From assembly GCA_003194525.1 (NCBI GenBank), contig NBIV01000073.1:1-64000 (forward strand): 64,000 nucleotides of DNA, given 5' to 3'. The translations under genes were made by a program, and so were the position numbers. Under the pieces are notes generated by a model. It did no database searches. It worked only from the letters and a program-made list of their open reading frames with translations, and was not told the DNA's origin. Of this stretch, positions 1 through 11,135 are shown piece by piece. This DNA comes from Gracilariopsis chorda. Taxonomy: Eukaryota; Rhodophyta; Florideophyceae; Gracilariales; Gracilariaceae. Each line of letters starts with the position of its first letter. The stretch's first letter is position 1.

Positions 1-14
1 TCCAATGGCAACTC

Positions 15-190
15 GCGGAGCAGACCGTACGGTATCCAGATGTGACCAGAGGCTTCATAAACAAAGAGGACTACAAAGCCACGTTCGCGTTGCACGCCTC
101 AAGAAGCGTCGCTTCGAGTGTCACCAAGCATGTGGTCGGGACACGAGGTGATGTTAACACGGCATGCGGACGCCGTTTACCTAAAATAGC
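15..190 (+). pseudogene. C2H2 zinc-finger gene remnant (left arm)
   Basis: The plus strand encodes a degraded finger region with CDQ...H.H spacing followed by RRFECHQAC and GDVTRHADAV, the diverged counterpart of the zinc-finger relic in every array unit. The frames are broken and no start is recognisable. It matches the minus-strand copy at 30,886-31,060. It is a relic and probably makes no protein. Confidence 0.45.
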
Positions 191-1538
191 GCGACTGGGT
201 GTGCGTTCTCTGGGATTTGTTCTTCTTTATTTTGGCTCCTTGATGTCTAATTACGACATGAGGGTAAATATATCTGTATAGAGATGCTTTGCTCTCCGCA
301 GGAAACCAAGGAATTTCTTCGGCCACTGCCTAAAAATGTCCTTGACGGACTTCCCCTCCACTCACGCAAACCCGCCAGTTTTCCTCTCCTGACCTGAATT
401 GTGAACTGAAAGCGAAGCAGGCAGTGATCGACACCCTTCTTTGCCCTGCACAAGCAGTTGCACAAGGCGTGTTTCTTCTCTAGATATGTTGCTATTGGAT
501 GTTGTTTAAAACACACTATGCATTTATCAAGAAGAGTACTCTGACGCGCCACTGATGGCAATGTGCAGAGTCGCGTACCGAGAAAACTCGGGTGCGGCCG
601 GGAGAAGCGGATTGGAATAGATGCGTGGAACATATGCACTTGAGAACTGCTGCTGCCTTTAAGTAATCATATAAAGAGTAAACTAACGAACAACCCATCC
701 GTTTCCTCTGTTCTAGAAAGGGTACAGTTACAATCGAAGTGAAATATATTTATGATTATTAAAGTCGAGAGGTAGCATCTCGAGCTTTAGTTGGAGTGCA
801 GAAATGCCCATAATTTGCGTAGGCATTACAGTTGCCACTGATTCTTCGAGGGAGAGGCAGAGAAAAGCGCTTTTGTTTGTACGGTAATGTTCGTATCTCA
901 GAACTTGAGCTCAATGTTCTATGCAAAATGTAGGATTCTCGAGTCTCTTTTGGCAATTGTGCGTGTTCCGTTTTCTTTTGCTTAACAATCTCAATGTTCG
1001 AAAGCAGAAAAGGGGGAAAGATCTCATCGTTTTTTGGCGACAGCCAAGAAATTTATGGCTGTTCTTGGCAAAGACAAACTTTCGCATTAAGGCTACTACC
1101 AGTGTGTCACGAAACGGCCGTGGAATTCTTGCGCAAACTCGTTTCGCATTCTATCACTGAGAGAGAGAAACGTCACACAAAGCACGGTCAAAGTTTTACA
1201 TATAGCACTCTCAGCGCTGGGACTTGGGAACTTTTCTTCAAGTTTAATCAAAGTGAGTTCGCTTTTCGATTATTACTTGGTCTTGTTTCTGTTTATAATA
1301 GGCCCTTAATGCTTAATTCCTGCATTATGGGTAGATATAATCGTTCTAGAAATACTTCTCTTTCCACAGGAAACCAAGTACTTGATCTTAGTATTAGAAA
1401 CACATTTGCTGAGGAAGATTTGGCAGAGCAGACAGAAATGTGTATTGTCTGAACAATTCAAATTGTTATTTCACGATTCACCTACAGCTTATTTCGAAAA
1501 AAGAAAAGCAGAAAACAAAACCTAAAAACAAACACTAG
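191..1538. other. Diverged unit sequence, no supported gene
   Basis: This is the mirror image of 29,536-30,885. About 335 bp (roughly 195-530) have no counterpart in the array unit and interrupt the zinc-finger region. The rest is a diverged version of unit bases about 5,240-6,180. A 152-codon open frame exists on the plus strand at 994-1,452, but its frame is not preserved in the array unit. I therefore do not call it a gene. Confidence 0.5.
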
Positions 1539-1781
1539 TCAAAGCCATACGAAATGATATGAACATAAAGAACGGCACATCTACACACAAACTCGAAATT
1601 TTCTAGAGTACCGAGCGCTAATGTTCGCATATCGCTAAACCTTACAAACAAGTACAGAAGTTCAGTGTCTAATGTTAAAGAAAACTCCACATCGCGAACA
1701 AGCACAGACATTCACAGAAATCACAGTTTACAACATCTATCAGTTTCTAAAGCGCCTCAGGGGGAAAACAAAGCTTGGCTG

Positions 1782-2204
1782 TTACGCCGCTTTGATGGTA
1801 ATGCCGAGGGAAGCAAACCAGTCGGCGCTCCTCAGAGCGGTGGACGCCTGTTCAGGGCTACAGAGCGTCACCTCGGCCGATCTCGAGTCCTCCGGGCCCC
1901 TCCGACCGCGCAGAGATATTTTCACGACTTCGAGCCCCATGTCGTAGAAGATATTCCGCAGGCCTTTCACATGGAAATGGGCCCATCGGATGCCGCTTAA
2001 TACCAACTTTCCCCCCTTCCTCGGCGCGGGCTTCTGCGGGTCCACCGTTGTCGAGGTGTTGTTCCTCTCCAACCACTCCTGTAAAGGAATGGCACGGTAC
2101 CCGAGCCTCTCCGCTATTGCGGCCACCTTTCCAAACGGCAGAATCGGGTTCGTCATAAAGACGTCCCCAGCGCCATCAATAAAAATATACTGCACAAACT
2201 TCAT
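1782..2204 (-). CDS. 140-aa RRM-like protein, inverted copy
   Basis: The encoded protein matches that of array unit 1 (see 4,045-4,467). The start was placed at the internal ATG that aligns with the start of the diverged paralogue at 34,794. The open frame could extend 32 codons further upstream, but that part lies between the TATA box and this ATG and looks like leader. A TATA box (TATAAAG on the minus strand) lies at 2,321-2,327, 123 bp upstream. This copy is divergent from the unit-1 copy, with about 1.8 kb between the two starts. Confidence 0.65.
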   Translation of the reverse strand: MKFVQYIFIDGAGDVFMTNPILPFGKVAAIAERLGYRAIPLQEWLERNNTSTTVDPQKPAPRKGGKLVLSGIRWAHFHVKGLRNIFYDMGLEVVKISLRGRRGPEDSRSAEVTLCSPEQASTALRSADWFASLGITIKAA

Positions 2205-2320
2205 TGCAGAAACAAAAGCTGAAAGACGAAGTTGAGAAGTTGGAAGGTAAAAAGTCAATAGATGTTGAAATGATGGGTGATGAGAGATGCTCGATGTCAA
2301 GTTTGGAGTCCGAGACTACC

Positions 2321-2327
2321 CTTTATA
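2321..2327 (-). promoter_or_regulatory. TATA box of inverted RRM-like copy
   Basis: TATAAAG on the minus strand, 123 bp upstream of the ATG at 2,204. The same spacing is found for every array copy, and a TATAAAA at 128 bp precedes the diverged paralogue, so the element is conserved between divergent copies. Confidence 0.6.
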
Positions 2328-2962
2328 CTGCTCATGCGAGCGCTATGAACCCCTCTTGTTCGAATTGTATGCTCCCATCTCGGTCTGAACGTGACAGAGT
2401 GATGCATTGGGTACAATTAAGTAGTGTCACGTCCTGGAACAAGTTGCGGGGGTCATATCTTGAAAAGCAGCTCACAACCATGGACACGATGTCTTTACAT
2501 GAAAGGAATTAGAAGCGAATGAACTTTTAAACAGAAGACGCGAATTTGTTCTAGCGTCGTGTAGGGCGTATGCGAACCGACATGACAGAGCTTGCGAAAT
2601 CCTCCAGAAAGAATTAGAAGCTAAAACGCTACCGCTGTGGGCAACGTGACTGCATCTTCTGTTGGGACATGGAAGAGGATGAAACTACTACTGCATGAAT
2701 TGAAAGACAAAGAGATCTGGGAGTGACAGGAGATATGCACGATCTGTTACAATAACAGAGCAGCGATGATTGAATTGGAAAGCGAGAATGGTATTCTTGA
2801 AGTCAACGTGACTCCAGGGGTCTCTGCTGCGACATAGAACTGCTCAGTGACTTGAAATCAGTGACATCTGCACTAACTACGCGTGGGTAGTTTCTTGACG
2901 AAGGCCTGTCGATTTAACAGGAGAGGCATGTTTTCATTTGTTAACGCAGCAATAGCCACTGA

Positions 2963-3819
2963 TCACCTTGAGCATTGCCTTCAACATATTAAGCTGTAGA
3001 ATAAATTCATTACTAAGGTTTTTAGCTTTTTTATGCTCTAGGTATAGATACATACATCTATGTATCCATTTGGTAAGTTGAATGTGCAAACAAAGCAATA
3101 TCTTTGCGAAAGGCGCATTCTGAGTTACTTTGTGTTACCAACTGTACTCACAGTCGAGAACTACAGAGTTTGGGACCTTTTCGAGCAGGATCAGTGGTCG
3201 ACGTTCCCAATTGAACAGAAACGAAAAAAGGGTCTCGAACTGACAATAATTCATTTCATAGAGTGGTGTTGAACGAAAACCACGCATTGCTCTTGGAGTT
3301 GAGCTGGAAACGCTTTTGTCAGACATGAGAACCTTTTCTCAAAGATATCACATCTTCGCTCAGCTCTAATATTCGGTACCGTGTCGGATTCTAGACCCAA
3401 GCAGATAGCATTGAAGTCAGTGATATTTCCATCGGCTTGGGGTAGAACTTGAGTTCCAAAATACCATAGCTGTTCAATTCAGCACACATTGTGACGATTC
3501 TATTGCTTTTCATACTTCTCTGATCTTCCATTAGTACCGCTGGTCCTCCAGTTTATGAACTAGTTGTCTCCTTCGCTTCTCTGTACCAGTGAGCGTAGCC
3601 AGTTTGGTAGTGGCGATGGCTTTCTTGCGCATAATTCCATGCAAAGTACTGTGAAAGCTCGGTTTTAACCGCACATACGTATCGAATTTCTATTTTGATG
3701 CTGTCATTCTGCTCTTTAAAACTGCATTCGACTTTGCTTCCATGTAGCCAACGATCCACCGGTTATCTTTGTGGACTCTCATTCTCCAAGTAAAATAGAA
3801 ACAAATTAATTGAAGGGCA
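2963..3819. other. Spacer between inverted arm and array
   Basis: An 857-bp spacer that is not part of the unit. Bases about 3,228-3,292 resemble 33,958-34,022 (the GATCTCGAACTGACAATAAT...CACGCATTGCTC stretch), which sits at the matching place in the diverged unit. The minus strand of 3,400-3,760 reads as a protein-like but broken frame (68 codons at 3,553-3,759, then a stop and further open sequence). I do not recognise it. No intact gene is supported. Confidence 0.5.
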
Positions 3820-3921
3820 TGACACTACTTAATTGTACCCAATGCATCACTCTGTCACGTTCAGACCGAGATGGGAGCATACAATTCGAACAAGAGGGGT
3901 TCATAGCGCTCGCATGAGCAG

Positions 3922-3928
3922 TATAAAG
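3922..3928 (+). promoter_or_regulatory. TATA box of RRM-like gene, unit 1
   Basis: TATAAAG, 123 bp before the ATG at 4,045. Equivalent boxes in later copies start at 8,886, 13,851, 18,817, 23,782 and 28,746. Position and sequence are retained upstream of the diverged paralogue, which supports transcription on the plus strand. Confidence 0.6.
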
Positions 3929-4044
3929 GGTAGTCTCGGACTCCAAACTTGACATCGAGCATCTCTCATCACCCATCATTTCAACATCTATTGACTTTTT
4001 ACCTTCCAACTTCTCAACTTCGTCTTTCAGCTTTTGTTTCTGCA

Positions 4045-4467
4045 ATGAAGTTTGTGCAGTATATTTTTATTGATGGCGCTGGGGACGTCTTTATGACGAA
4101 CCCGATTCTGCCGTTTGGAAAGGTGGCCGCAATAGCGGAGAGGCTCGGGTACCGTGCCATTCCTTTACAGGAGTGGTTGGAGAGGAACAACACCTCGACA
4201 ACGGTGGACCCGCAGAAGCCCGCGCCGAGGAAGGGGGGAAAGTTGGTATTAAGCGGCATCCGATGGGCCCATTTCCATGTGAAAGGCCTGCGGAATATCT
4301 TCTACGACATGGGGCTCGAAGTCGTGAAAATATCTCTGCGCGGTCGGAGGGGCCCGGAGGACTCGAGATCGGCCGAGGTGACGCTCTGTAGCCCTGAACA
4401 GGCGTCCACCGCTCTGAGGAGCGCCGACTGGTTTGCTTCCCTCGGCATTACCATCAAAGCGGCGTAA
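4045..4467 (+). CDS. 140-aa RRM-like protein, unit 1 copy
   Basis: A small intact gene of unknown function, the only undamaged reading frame in the unit. Seen: residues 38-49 (AIPLQEWLERNN) and 88-105 (DMGLEVVKISLRGRRGPE) are invariant between the array copies and the diverged paralogue at 34,794. Inference: residues 66-140 can be laid out as beta-alpha-beta-beta-alpha-beta of an RNA-recognition motif, with LVLSGI as beta1, SAEVTLC as beta3 and ITIKAA as beta4, although the aromatic RNP residues are missing. The segment around residues 18-47 (NP..P...LGY...P..EWL) also resembles the tail of thioester-reductase/SDR domains, a weaker match. There is no signal peptide or membrane segment. The ATG was chosen because it aligns with the paralogue's start; a 172-codon reading from 3,949 is possible but unlikely. 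The paralogue comparison points to purifying selection. Confidence 0.7.
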   Translation: MKFVQYIFIDGAGDVFMTNPILPFGKVAAIAERLGYRAIPLQEWLERNNTSTTVDPQKPAPRKGGKLVLSGIRWAHFHVKGLRNIFYDMGLEVVKISLRGRRGPEDSRSAEVTLCSPEQASTALRSADWFASLGITIKAA

Positions 4468-6171
4468 CAGCCAAGCTTTGTTTTCCCCCCTGAGGCGCTT
4501 TAGAAACTGATAGATGTTGTAAACTGTGATTTCTGTGAATGTCTGTGCTTGTTCGCGATGTGGAGTTTTCTTTAACATTAGACACTGAACTTCTGTACTT
4601 GTTTGTAAGGTTTAGCGATATGCGAACATTAGCGCTCGGTACTCTAGAAAATTTCGAGTTTGTGTGTAGATGTGCCGTTCTTTATGTTCATATCATTTTG
4701 TATGGCTTTGAGTATAGTGGGCGTCTTCCGAAAACACAAAACGCAGATCTGTTTCTTCGTTATCTCGTTTTCGAGGGGTTTGTTCCACTTTTCTCTCCAG
4801 CGATAAACAAGGCTTAAGGAAGGAACATCAAAACGCCTGATTTGCTCGGAAATGCATCTAATAAACTCATACATATCTGCCTGCTAAATCTGCGCTTTTG
4901 CATTTTCAGGAGACTCCCAGTATTTGTTTTGGGAAATGTTGATACACGTTAGCAGCAAGGTGATCCTGACCAACAGTGGCGTCCCGAAGGAGGAGCACTG
5001 CCAGCCACGCAATTTTTAAGCTTATTGGGATCTAAACAGTCAGAGTACATTTTTGGACTACCTTCCACCCACGAGTCGTAGGTGGCAAGGACAAAAACCA
5101 TACATAGTAAAGAATTCCAGACTCTCCACTGGAGGTCTGGGGGCATTCGCGATCAGCGCGGGACTTTCCTTGGTGCCCAATCGTGTGCATTGCCCTTCCA
5201 TGAAGCGCGAAGCGACCGCAAACGTGCCACTGATCAACAGGAAAACGCCTTGTTATTTGCTTCTCTTTTTTCGAAGTAAGTTGTAGATTGCTGCACCCTA
5301 GAGCAACTATTTGGATTGTTTACGGAATAATGAGTTTACTCTCACTTTACTGCTCTCCCCTATCACTCTCAACAATTATGAGTTCAGTGGTAAGATTAAC
5401 TAGTAAAAGAAACGCGGCCCACGTTGTCTAGACTGCATGGCAGATTCCCCAATCCTAACGCTGAAAGTGATATACTCTGTATCTAAAACTTTGACCGTGA
5501 TTTGTGTGAGGCTTTCTCGCTCACAGTGATAGAATGCAAATAACGTTTGCGTAACAGGACCACAGCGTTTTAATGACAACTTGGAGGTACCAAAGGTAGC
5601 TTTCTTGTGAACAATTATTCTTGCCAAGAAGATGATGAATTTCTTGGCTCTGTCTAAAAAAAGGTTGCCACTTTTCCGCCTTCTCTACCTTTGTGCATTG
5701 GGATTGTTAAATTAAACGAAACGGAAACACGCGCACAATCACCAAAAGAGACTGGATACAACTCTGAGCTGTATACTATGCATAGAACATTGATTTCTGA
5801 GAAAGGAACAGCACGGTATGTACAACACCGCTTCTTCCAGCATCTCCATCGAACTGGCTGATAATTGTTGGCAGCTCAGGCATCATAGTACTGTCTTGGC
5901 CATTTTCGGGCTTGTCTGCACTACGATGAAAGCTCGACGCTGCCTCCTGAGATTACCAACCCTGAACATGGATAACGTCGATTGTAGTTGTGAGCTTTGA
6001 TGAACAGTCAAAACAGTTGGATTGCTTGGTAGATTACCGTTTACATGTTTAGTTGAAAGCAGTAGCCGTTCTTGGGTTGATATGTTCCATCGCCTATCCC
6101 GACACGCCGTCCCTAGCAGCACCTGAGCTTTCTCGGTAGGCGACTTTTGTGCACGTTCTAGCAGTGGCGCG
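4468..6171. other. Intra-unit region without supported gene
   Basis: About 1.7 kb between the RRM-like gene and the zinc-finger relic. Short open frames occur on both strands, but none is kept in the diverged flank copy (29,560-30,545), which aligns with 5,240-6,180. Near 6,155-6,188 a short GCGTCAGCAGTGGC duplication lies at the end of the zinc-finger relic. The equivalent regions of the other units are the same. Confidence 0.5.
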
Positions 6172-7378
6172 TCAGCAGTGGCGCGTGAGGATGCTTTTGC
6201 TATCAAAAGCATCCCCGCAGGCATAGCACACCCAGTCGGGCTTCTTTAGTTGAACGGCCTCCACATGCCGTGCTACATCACCTTGGGTCCCAAATCGAAG
6301 ACCACATCCTTGATGACACTCGACGGGCCGCTCCTTGAGTGCAAAATGCGACCATGACTGTGTAATCCGCTTTGTGGATGAAACTGGTCGCATTTTGGAC
6401 ATGCGTACGGTCTGCTTCACGAGACGACGTTGGAACGCCCTCGTTTCCTGGATTGTGCATTCCGTCTCCCATGAATACCTGGCACGCACCAGCACGGAAG
6501 CCTATCCTGATCCTGATCCCGCTCCCACTCCCGCCCCCGCCCCGCTGCCGCTCTCGCTCCCGTGCGCCTCGTCGGTTCGGTTTCGACATTGGTGTTCATC
6601 ACCCCTGCAACATCACTCCTCAACCTCACGTCTACTGCCTAACGAATGACTGAGGCTCTTCTTCGTACGGGGCGCAGCACCACGCTCGACGTTTTCAGAC
6701 GCTGCCCGCTTCCCCGTAAGTGTGCGCGTCTCAGACAATTCGTCACTGCTGCTCCCCTTCGTTTGTCTCCTCAAAGCCCTCGCGTATTCCTCTGCGTGCT
6801 CTTCCTCTTGATCTTCGCCTAGCAAATTCGAGTCACAGTGGCTTTGAGGCCTCGGATTCCCCAGCGAACTTCTCATACCCTCGCGCTTCCGTCGCCAACG
6901 CAGGAATAATATCCGATTGAGGCGTCTGGTTGACAAGTGTAACGCTTGGCTGAAGGGAAGGGGCCAACTGCAGACACGATGGCGATGGCGACGGAGACAG
7001 TGATCCTTGTGCCTGCATCGGTGGTAGCTGTCGCAGTGGCGATAACATCGGTAACGATTCTTGGGGCTCGAACATTGGCCTCGTCACTGCTTACTTATGA
7101 AGTAGTGTGAAAGAGGCAATGTACCCCGCGGGTGGAGATACGGTTTCACCAAGGTGCTCGTTTCCATTTTGATATCGCGCCGGACACGTCTCATTCTCCT
7201 CGTCAGGGTTGAGCAGGGAGTCAATGAGTCCCCGTTTGCGACGGCGCTTCGCTCTCCCTTGTTAATCGCTGGTGGTGCCCTCTTCTTGCAGCGGCAGCGA
7301 TGGGGTGATTGCGGAATCGGGATTGTGGTCTTCGTAGTAGACAAGAAAGTCAATTCGCAGATTTAGGATGGTGGGCAT
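6172..7378 (-). pseudogene. Decayed C2H2 zinc-finger protein gene, unit 1
   Basis: Read on the minus strand from ATG 7,378, one frame gives a recognisable protein interrupted by two TAA codons, with a basic patch (AKRRRKRG) between them and a Ser/Pro/Gln-rich stretch after them. It then shifts frame into an acidic, Glu/Ser-rich segment and shifts again into three C2H2-like fingers. The fingers are CPKCDQF...L..H....H, CHQGCGLRF.....V..H, and CYACGDAF.....L..H; the last is cut by a stop. Known: this layout (low-complexity N-terminus, C-terminal fingers) is usual for DNA-binding regulators. A minus-strand TATATATA lies at 7,504-7,511, about 126 bp upstream. The lesions are shared by all units, so decay preceded amplification. 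Unrecognised introns could explain some frame changes but not both TAA codons. Confidence 0.55.
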
Positions 7379-7503
7379 GTTGGTTGTGGTAGTTCGAATG
7401 TTATTTCCACTGCCCAACAGTTTGTGCTTTTGTGCTGCGTAAAGCTTTGGCGACGAAGACCTGGAGCATGGACTGAGAACGGTTAGTTGCGATGTGTGTC
7501 GCT

Positions 7504-7511
7504 TATATATA
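7504..7511 (-). promoter_or_regulatory. TATA-like box of zinc-finger relic
   Basis: TATATATA followed by AGC on the minus strand, about 126 bp before the first in-frame ATG of the decayed zinc-finger gene. The spacing matches that of the other TATA boxes in this window. It is repeated in every full unit. Confidence 0.4.
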
Positions 7512-8783
7512 GTGTGGTGGCAACATGGCAGCGCGTCGGCAAAGTGCACAAAAATGGGAGCTCAGACTTGATAATGGACGAATTGCTCAGACGGGAATCA
7601 TACGCTGGAGATACGCGATAAGGTCACCGTTTCTGTCGCGTAATGGTTAGAGCCTCACAAGATCTTTCAGATTATTGCATTCATGCACAAATGGCCACGG
7701 AACACTGAGGAGAGCATGCATAGGTACTCGCTGTCACCACATCTCGCCCAACTCCATCCAATTATTACCGCTTACTTGAACGAGGGCATGCGCCTTGCGA
7801 ATGGGCATACGGGTTGGGCAACCGAAGTCAATACTTTGCAATACGGTTTTTGCTTTAGGGGTCGACTTTGTCAAAAAGAAAGGGTGTGAAGATTGCTGAT
7901 GCAATCCGATAATAGCCGGGGAATATGTTTGCCCTTTTTTGGCCTGACTTAATTTTCCAAAAGCCCGATTGAACACGACGGCAAAGGGAATCCACATGCG
8001 AAAGGGGAAGAATGGATGACGGTTCGTGACGAAGATAAAGCACCGTCTGCACTTCATGCTTTGTCAGTATGGGGGTGGTAGTACAATAAGAAACACTCAT
8101 CAACTGCTCTAAACATGTAATGGTGGCAGGAAGATTGGTGAATGGCGTCGACTAGAGTGCGTGAGTCCGTGGGCATCGCAGCAACAATAATTTACCTCGA
8201 TTGGTATTGCGGTGAGGGATAAGGCAGGAACCACCAGTGAGCCATGGTGTTCAGTGGCTATTGCTGCGTTAACAAATGAAAACATGCCTCTCCTGTTAAA
8301 TCGACAGGCCTTCGTCAAGAAACTACCCACGTGTAGTTAGTGCAGATGTCACTGATTTCAAGTCACTGAGCAGTTCTATGTCGCAGCAGAGACCCCTGGA
8401 GTCACGTTGACTTCAAGAATACCATTCTCGCTTTCCAATTCAATCATCGCTGCTCTGTTATTGTAACAGATCGTGCATATCTCCTGTCACTCCCAGATCT
8501 CTTTGTCTTTCAATTCATGCAGTAGTAGTTTCATCCTCTTCCATGTCCCAACAGAAGATGCAGTCACGTTGCCCACAGCGGTAGCGTTTTAGCTTCTAAT
8601 TCTTTCTGGAGGATTTCGCAAGCTCTGTCATGTCGGTTCGCATACGCCCTACACGACGCTAGAACAAATTCGCGTCTTCTGTTTAAAAGTTCATTCGCTT
8701 CTAATTCCTTTCATGTAAAGACATCGTGTCCATGGTTGTGAGCTGCTTTTCAAGATATGACCCCCGCAACTTGTTCCAGGACG
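7512..8783. other. Intra-unit upstream region
   Basis: About 1.3 kb with no gene I can support. Bases about 8,240-8,760 are shared with the diverged unit (34,030-34,560), and on the minus strand they look like an old amphipathic coding stretch broken by stops (for example REFVLASCRAYANRHDRACE). A plus-strand 68-codon and a minus-strand 107-codon open frame overlap at 7,683-8,057. Neither has a recognised family or a counterpart in the diverged copy. Confidence 0.45.
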
Positions 8784-9008
8784 TGACACTACTTAATTGT
8801 ACCCAATGCATCACTCTGTCACGTTCAGACCGAGATGGGAGCATACAATTCGAACAAGAGGGGTTCATAGCGCTCGCATGAGCAGTATAAAGGGTAGTCT
8901 CGGACTCCAAACTTGACATCGAGCATCTCTCATCACCCATCATTTCAACATCTATTGACTTTTTACCTTCCAACTTCTCAACTTCGTCTTTCAGCTTTTG
9001 TTTCTGCA

Positions 9009-9430
9009 ATGAAGTTTGTGCAGTATATTTTTATTGATGGCGCTGGGGACGTCTTTATGACGAACCCGATTCTGCCGTTTGGAAAGGTGGCCGCAATAGC
9101 GGAGAGGCTCGGGTACCGTGCCATTCCTTTACAGGAGTGGTTGGAGAGGAACAACACCTCGACAACGGTGGACCCGCAGAAGCCCGCGCCGAGGAAGGGG
9201 GAAAGTTGGTATTAAGCGGCATCCGATGGGCCCATTTCCATGTGAAAGGCCTGCGGAATATCTTCTACGACATGGGGCTCGAAGTCGTGAAAATATCTCT
9301 GCGCGGTCGGAGGGGCCCGGAGGACTCGAGATCGGCCGAGGTGACGCTCTGTAGCCCTGAACAGGCGTCCACCGCTCTGAGGAGCGCCGACTGGTTTGCT
9401 TCCCTCGGCATTACCATCAAAGCGGCGTAA
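9009..9430 (+). pseudogene. RRM-like gene, unit 2 copy, 1-base frameshift
   Basis: Same gene as at 4,045 but with five instead of six G in the run near 9,200, which shifts the frame after about residue 64 and removes the RRM-like half. Everything after the run is otherwise unchanged. The lesion lies in a homopolymer, so a base-calling error is as likely as a true null allele. TATA box at 8,886. Confidence 0.6.
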
Positions 9431-11135
9431 CAGCCAAGCTTTGTTTTCCCCCCTGAGGCGCTTTAGAAACTGATAGATGTTGTAAACTGTGATTTCTGTG
9501 AATGTCTGTGCTTGTTCGCGATGTGGAGTTTTCTTTAACATTAGACACTGAACTTCTGTACTTGTTTGTAAGGTTTAGCGATATGCGAACATTAGCGCTC
9601 GGTACTCTAGAAAATTTCGAGTTTGTGTGTAGATGTGCCGTTCTTTATGTTCATATCATTTTGTATGGCTTTGAGTATAGTGGGCGTCTTCCGAAAACAC
9701 AAAACGCAGATCTGTTTCTTCGTTATCTCGTTTTCGAGGGGTTTGTTCCACTTTTCTCTCCAGCGATAAACAAGGCTTAAGGAAGGAACATCAAAACGCC
9801 TGATTTGCTCGGAAATGCATCTAATAAACTCATACATATCTGCCTGCTAAATCTGCGCTTTTGCATTTTCAGGAGACTCCCAGTATTTGTTTTGGGAAAT
9901 GTTGATACACGTTAGCAGCAAGGTGATCCTGACCAACAGTGGCGTCCCGAAGGAGGAGCACTGCCAGCCACGCAATTTTTTAAGCTTATTGGGATCTAAA
10001 CAGTCAGAGTACATTTTTGGACTACCTTCCACCCACGAGTCGTAGGTGGCAAGGACAAAAACCATACATAGTAAAGAATTCCAGACTCTCCACTGGAGGT
10101 CTGGGGGCATTCGCGATCAGCGCGGGACTTTCCTTGGTGCCCAATCGTGTGCATTGCCCTTCCATGAAGCGCGAAGCGACCGCAAACGTGCCACTGATCA
10201 ACAGGAAAACGCCTTGTTATTTGCTTCTCTTTTTTCGAAGTAAGTTGTAGATTGCTGCACCCTAGAGCAACTATTTGGATTGTTTACGGAATAATGAGTT
10301 TACTCTCACTTTACTGCTCTCCCCTATCACTCTCAACAATTATGAGTTCAGTGGTAAGATTAACTAGTAAAAGAAACGCGGCCCACGTTGTCTAGACTGC
10401 ATGGCAGATTCCCCAATCCTAACGCTGAAAGTGATATACTCTGTATCTAAAACTTTGACCGTGATTTGTGTGAGGCTTTCTCGCTCACAGTGATAGAATG
10501 CAAATAACGTTTGCGTAACAGGACCACAGCGTTTTAATGACAACTTGGAGGTACCAAAGGTAGCTTTCTTGTGAACAATTATTCTTGCCAAGAAGATGAT
10601 GAATTTCTTGGCTCTGTCTAAAAAAAGGTTGCCACTTTTCCGCCTTCTCTACCTTTGTGCATTGGGATTGTTAAATTAAACGAAACGGAAACACGCGCAC
10701 AATCACCAAAAGAGACTGGATACAACTCTGAGCTGTATACTATGCATAGAACATTGATTTCTGAGAAAGGAACAGCACGGTATGTACAACACCGCTTCTT
10801 GCAGCATCTCCATCGAACTGGCTGATAATTGTTGGCAGCTCAGGCATCATAGTACTGTCTTGGCCATTTTCGGGCTTGTCTGCACTACGATGAAAGCTCG
10901 ACGCTGCCTCCTGAGATTACCAACCCTGAACATGGATAACGTCGATTGTAGTTGTGAGCTTTGATGAACAGTCAAAACAGTTGGATTGCTTGGTAGATTA
11001 CCGTTTACATGTTTAGTTGAAAGCAGTAGCCGTTCTTGGGTTGATATGTTCCATCGCCTATCCCGACACGCCGTCCCTAGCAGCACCTGAGCTTTCTCGG
11101 TAGGCGACTTTTGTGCACGTTCTAGCAGTGGCGCG

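Larger units (their letters stand above)
1..2962 (-). repeat. Left arm of a 2.96-kb inverted repeat
   Basis: This stretch is the reverse complement of 28,111-31,072, with only a few differences: an extra base near 33 and near 155, a missing T near 348, a shorter G run near 1,765, and one substitution near 2,880. It contains an inverted copy of the right end of the tandem array (1,539-2,962) joined to the same diverged flank (1-1,538). The window starts inside the arm, so it may extend further left. Similarity stops after 2,962. Confidence 0.93.
3820..8783 (+). repeat. Tandem unit 1 (4,964 bp)
   Basis: First full unit of the head-to-tail array. The unit phase is set arbitrarily at the left junction, where TGACACTACT begins and similarity to the other units starts. 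Contents in order: TATA box and RRM-like gene (+), about 1.7 kb of sequence without a supported gene, decayed zinc-finger gene (-), then about 1.4 kb of leader and intergenic sequence. Unit 1 carries C at 5,837, where units 2, 3 and 5 have G. Confidence 0.95.

Noticed and set aside
994-1452. 152-codon frame in the inverted arms (also 29,622-30,080, minus)
   Set aside because: The homologous unit sequence does not keep this frame. A different frame shows slightly more similarity, so no coding frame can be chosen.
3949-4044. 32-codon N-terminal extension of the RRM-like protein
   Set aside because: It starts only 27 bp after the TATA box and is not conserved before the ATG that both paralogues share.
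3806-4045. Minus-strand frame MQKQKLKDEVEKLEGKK..., repeated in every unit (e.g. 8,701-9,009)
   Set aside because: It lies opposite the TATA box and leader of the RRM-like gene, has no conserved frame in the diverged copy, and its coiled-coil look comes from the complementary leader sequence.
4539-4817. 92-codon plus-strand frame downstream of each RRM-like gene
   Set aside because: No counterpart in the diverged copy, no recognisable domain, no promoter; it is cut off in the terminal unit.
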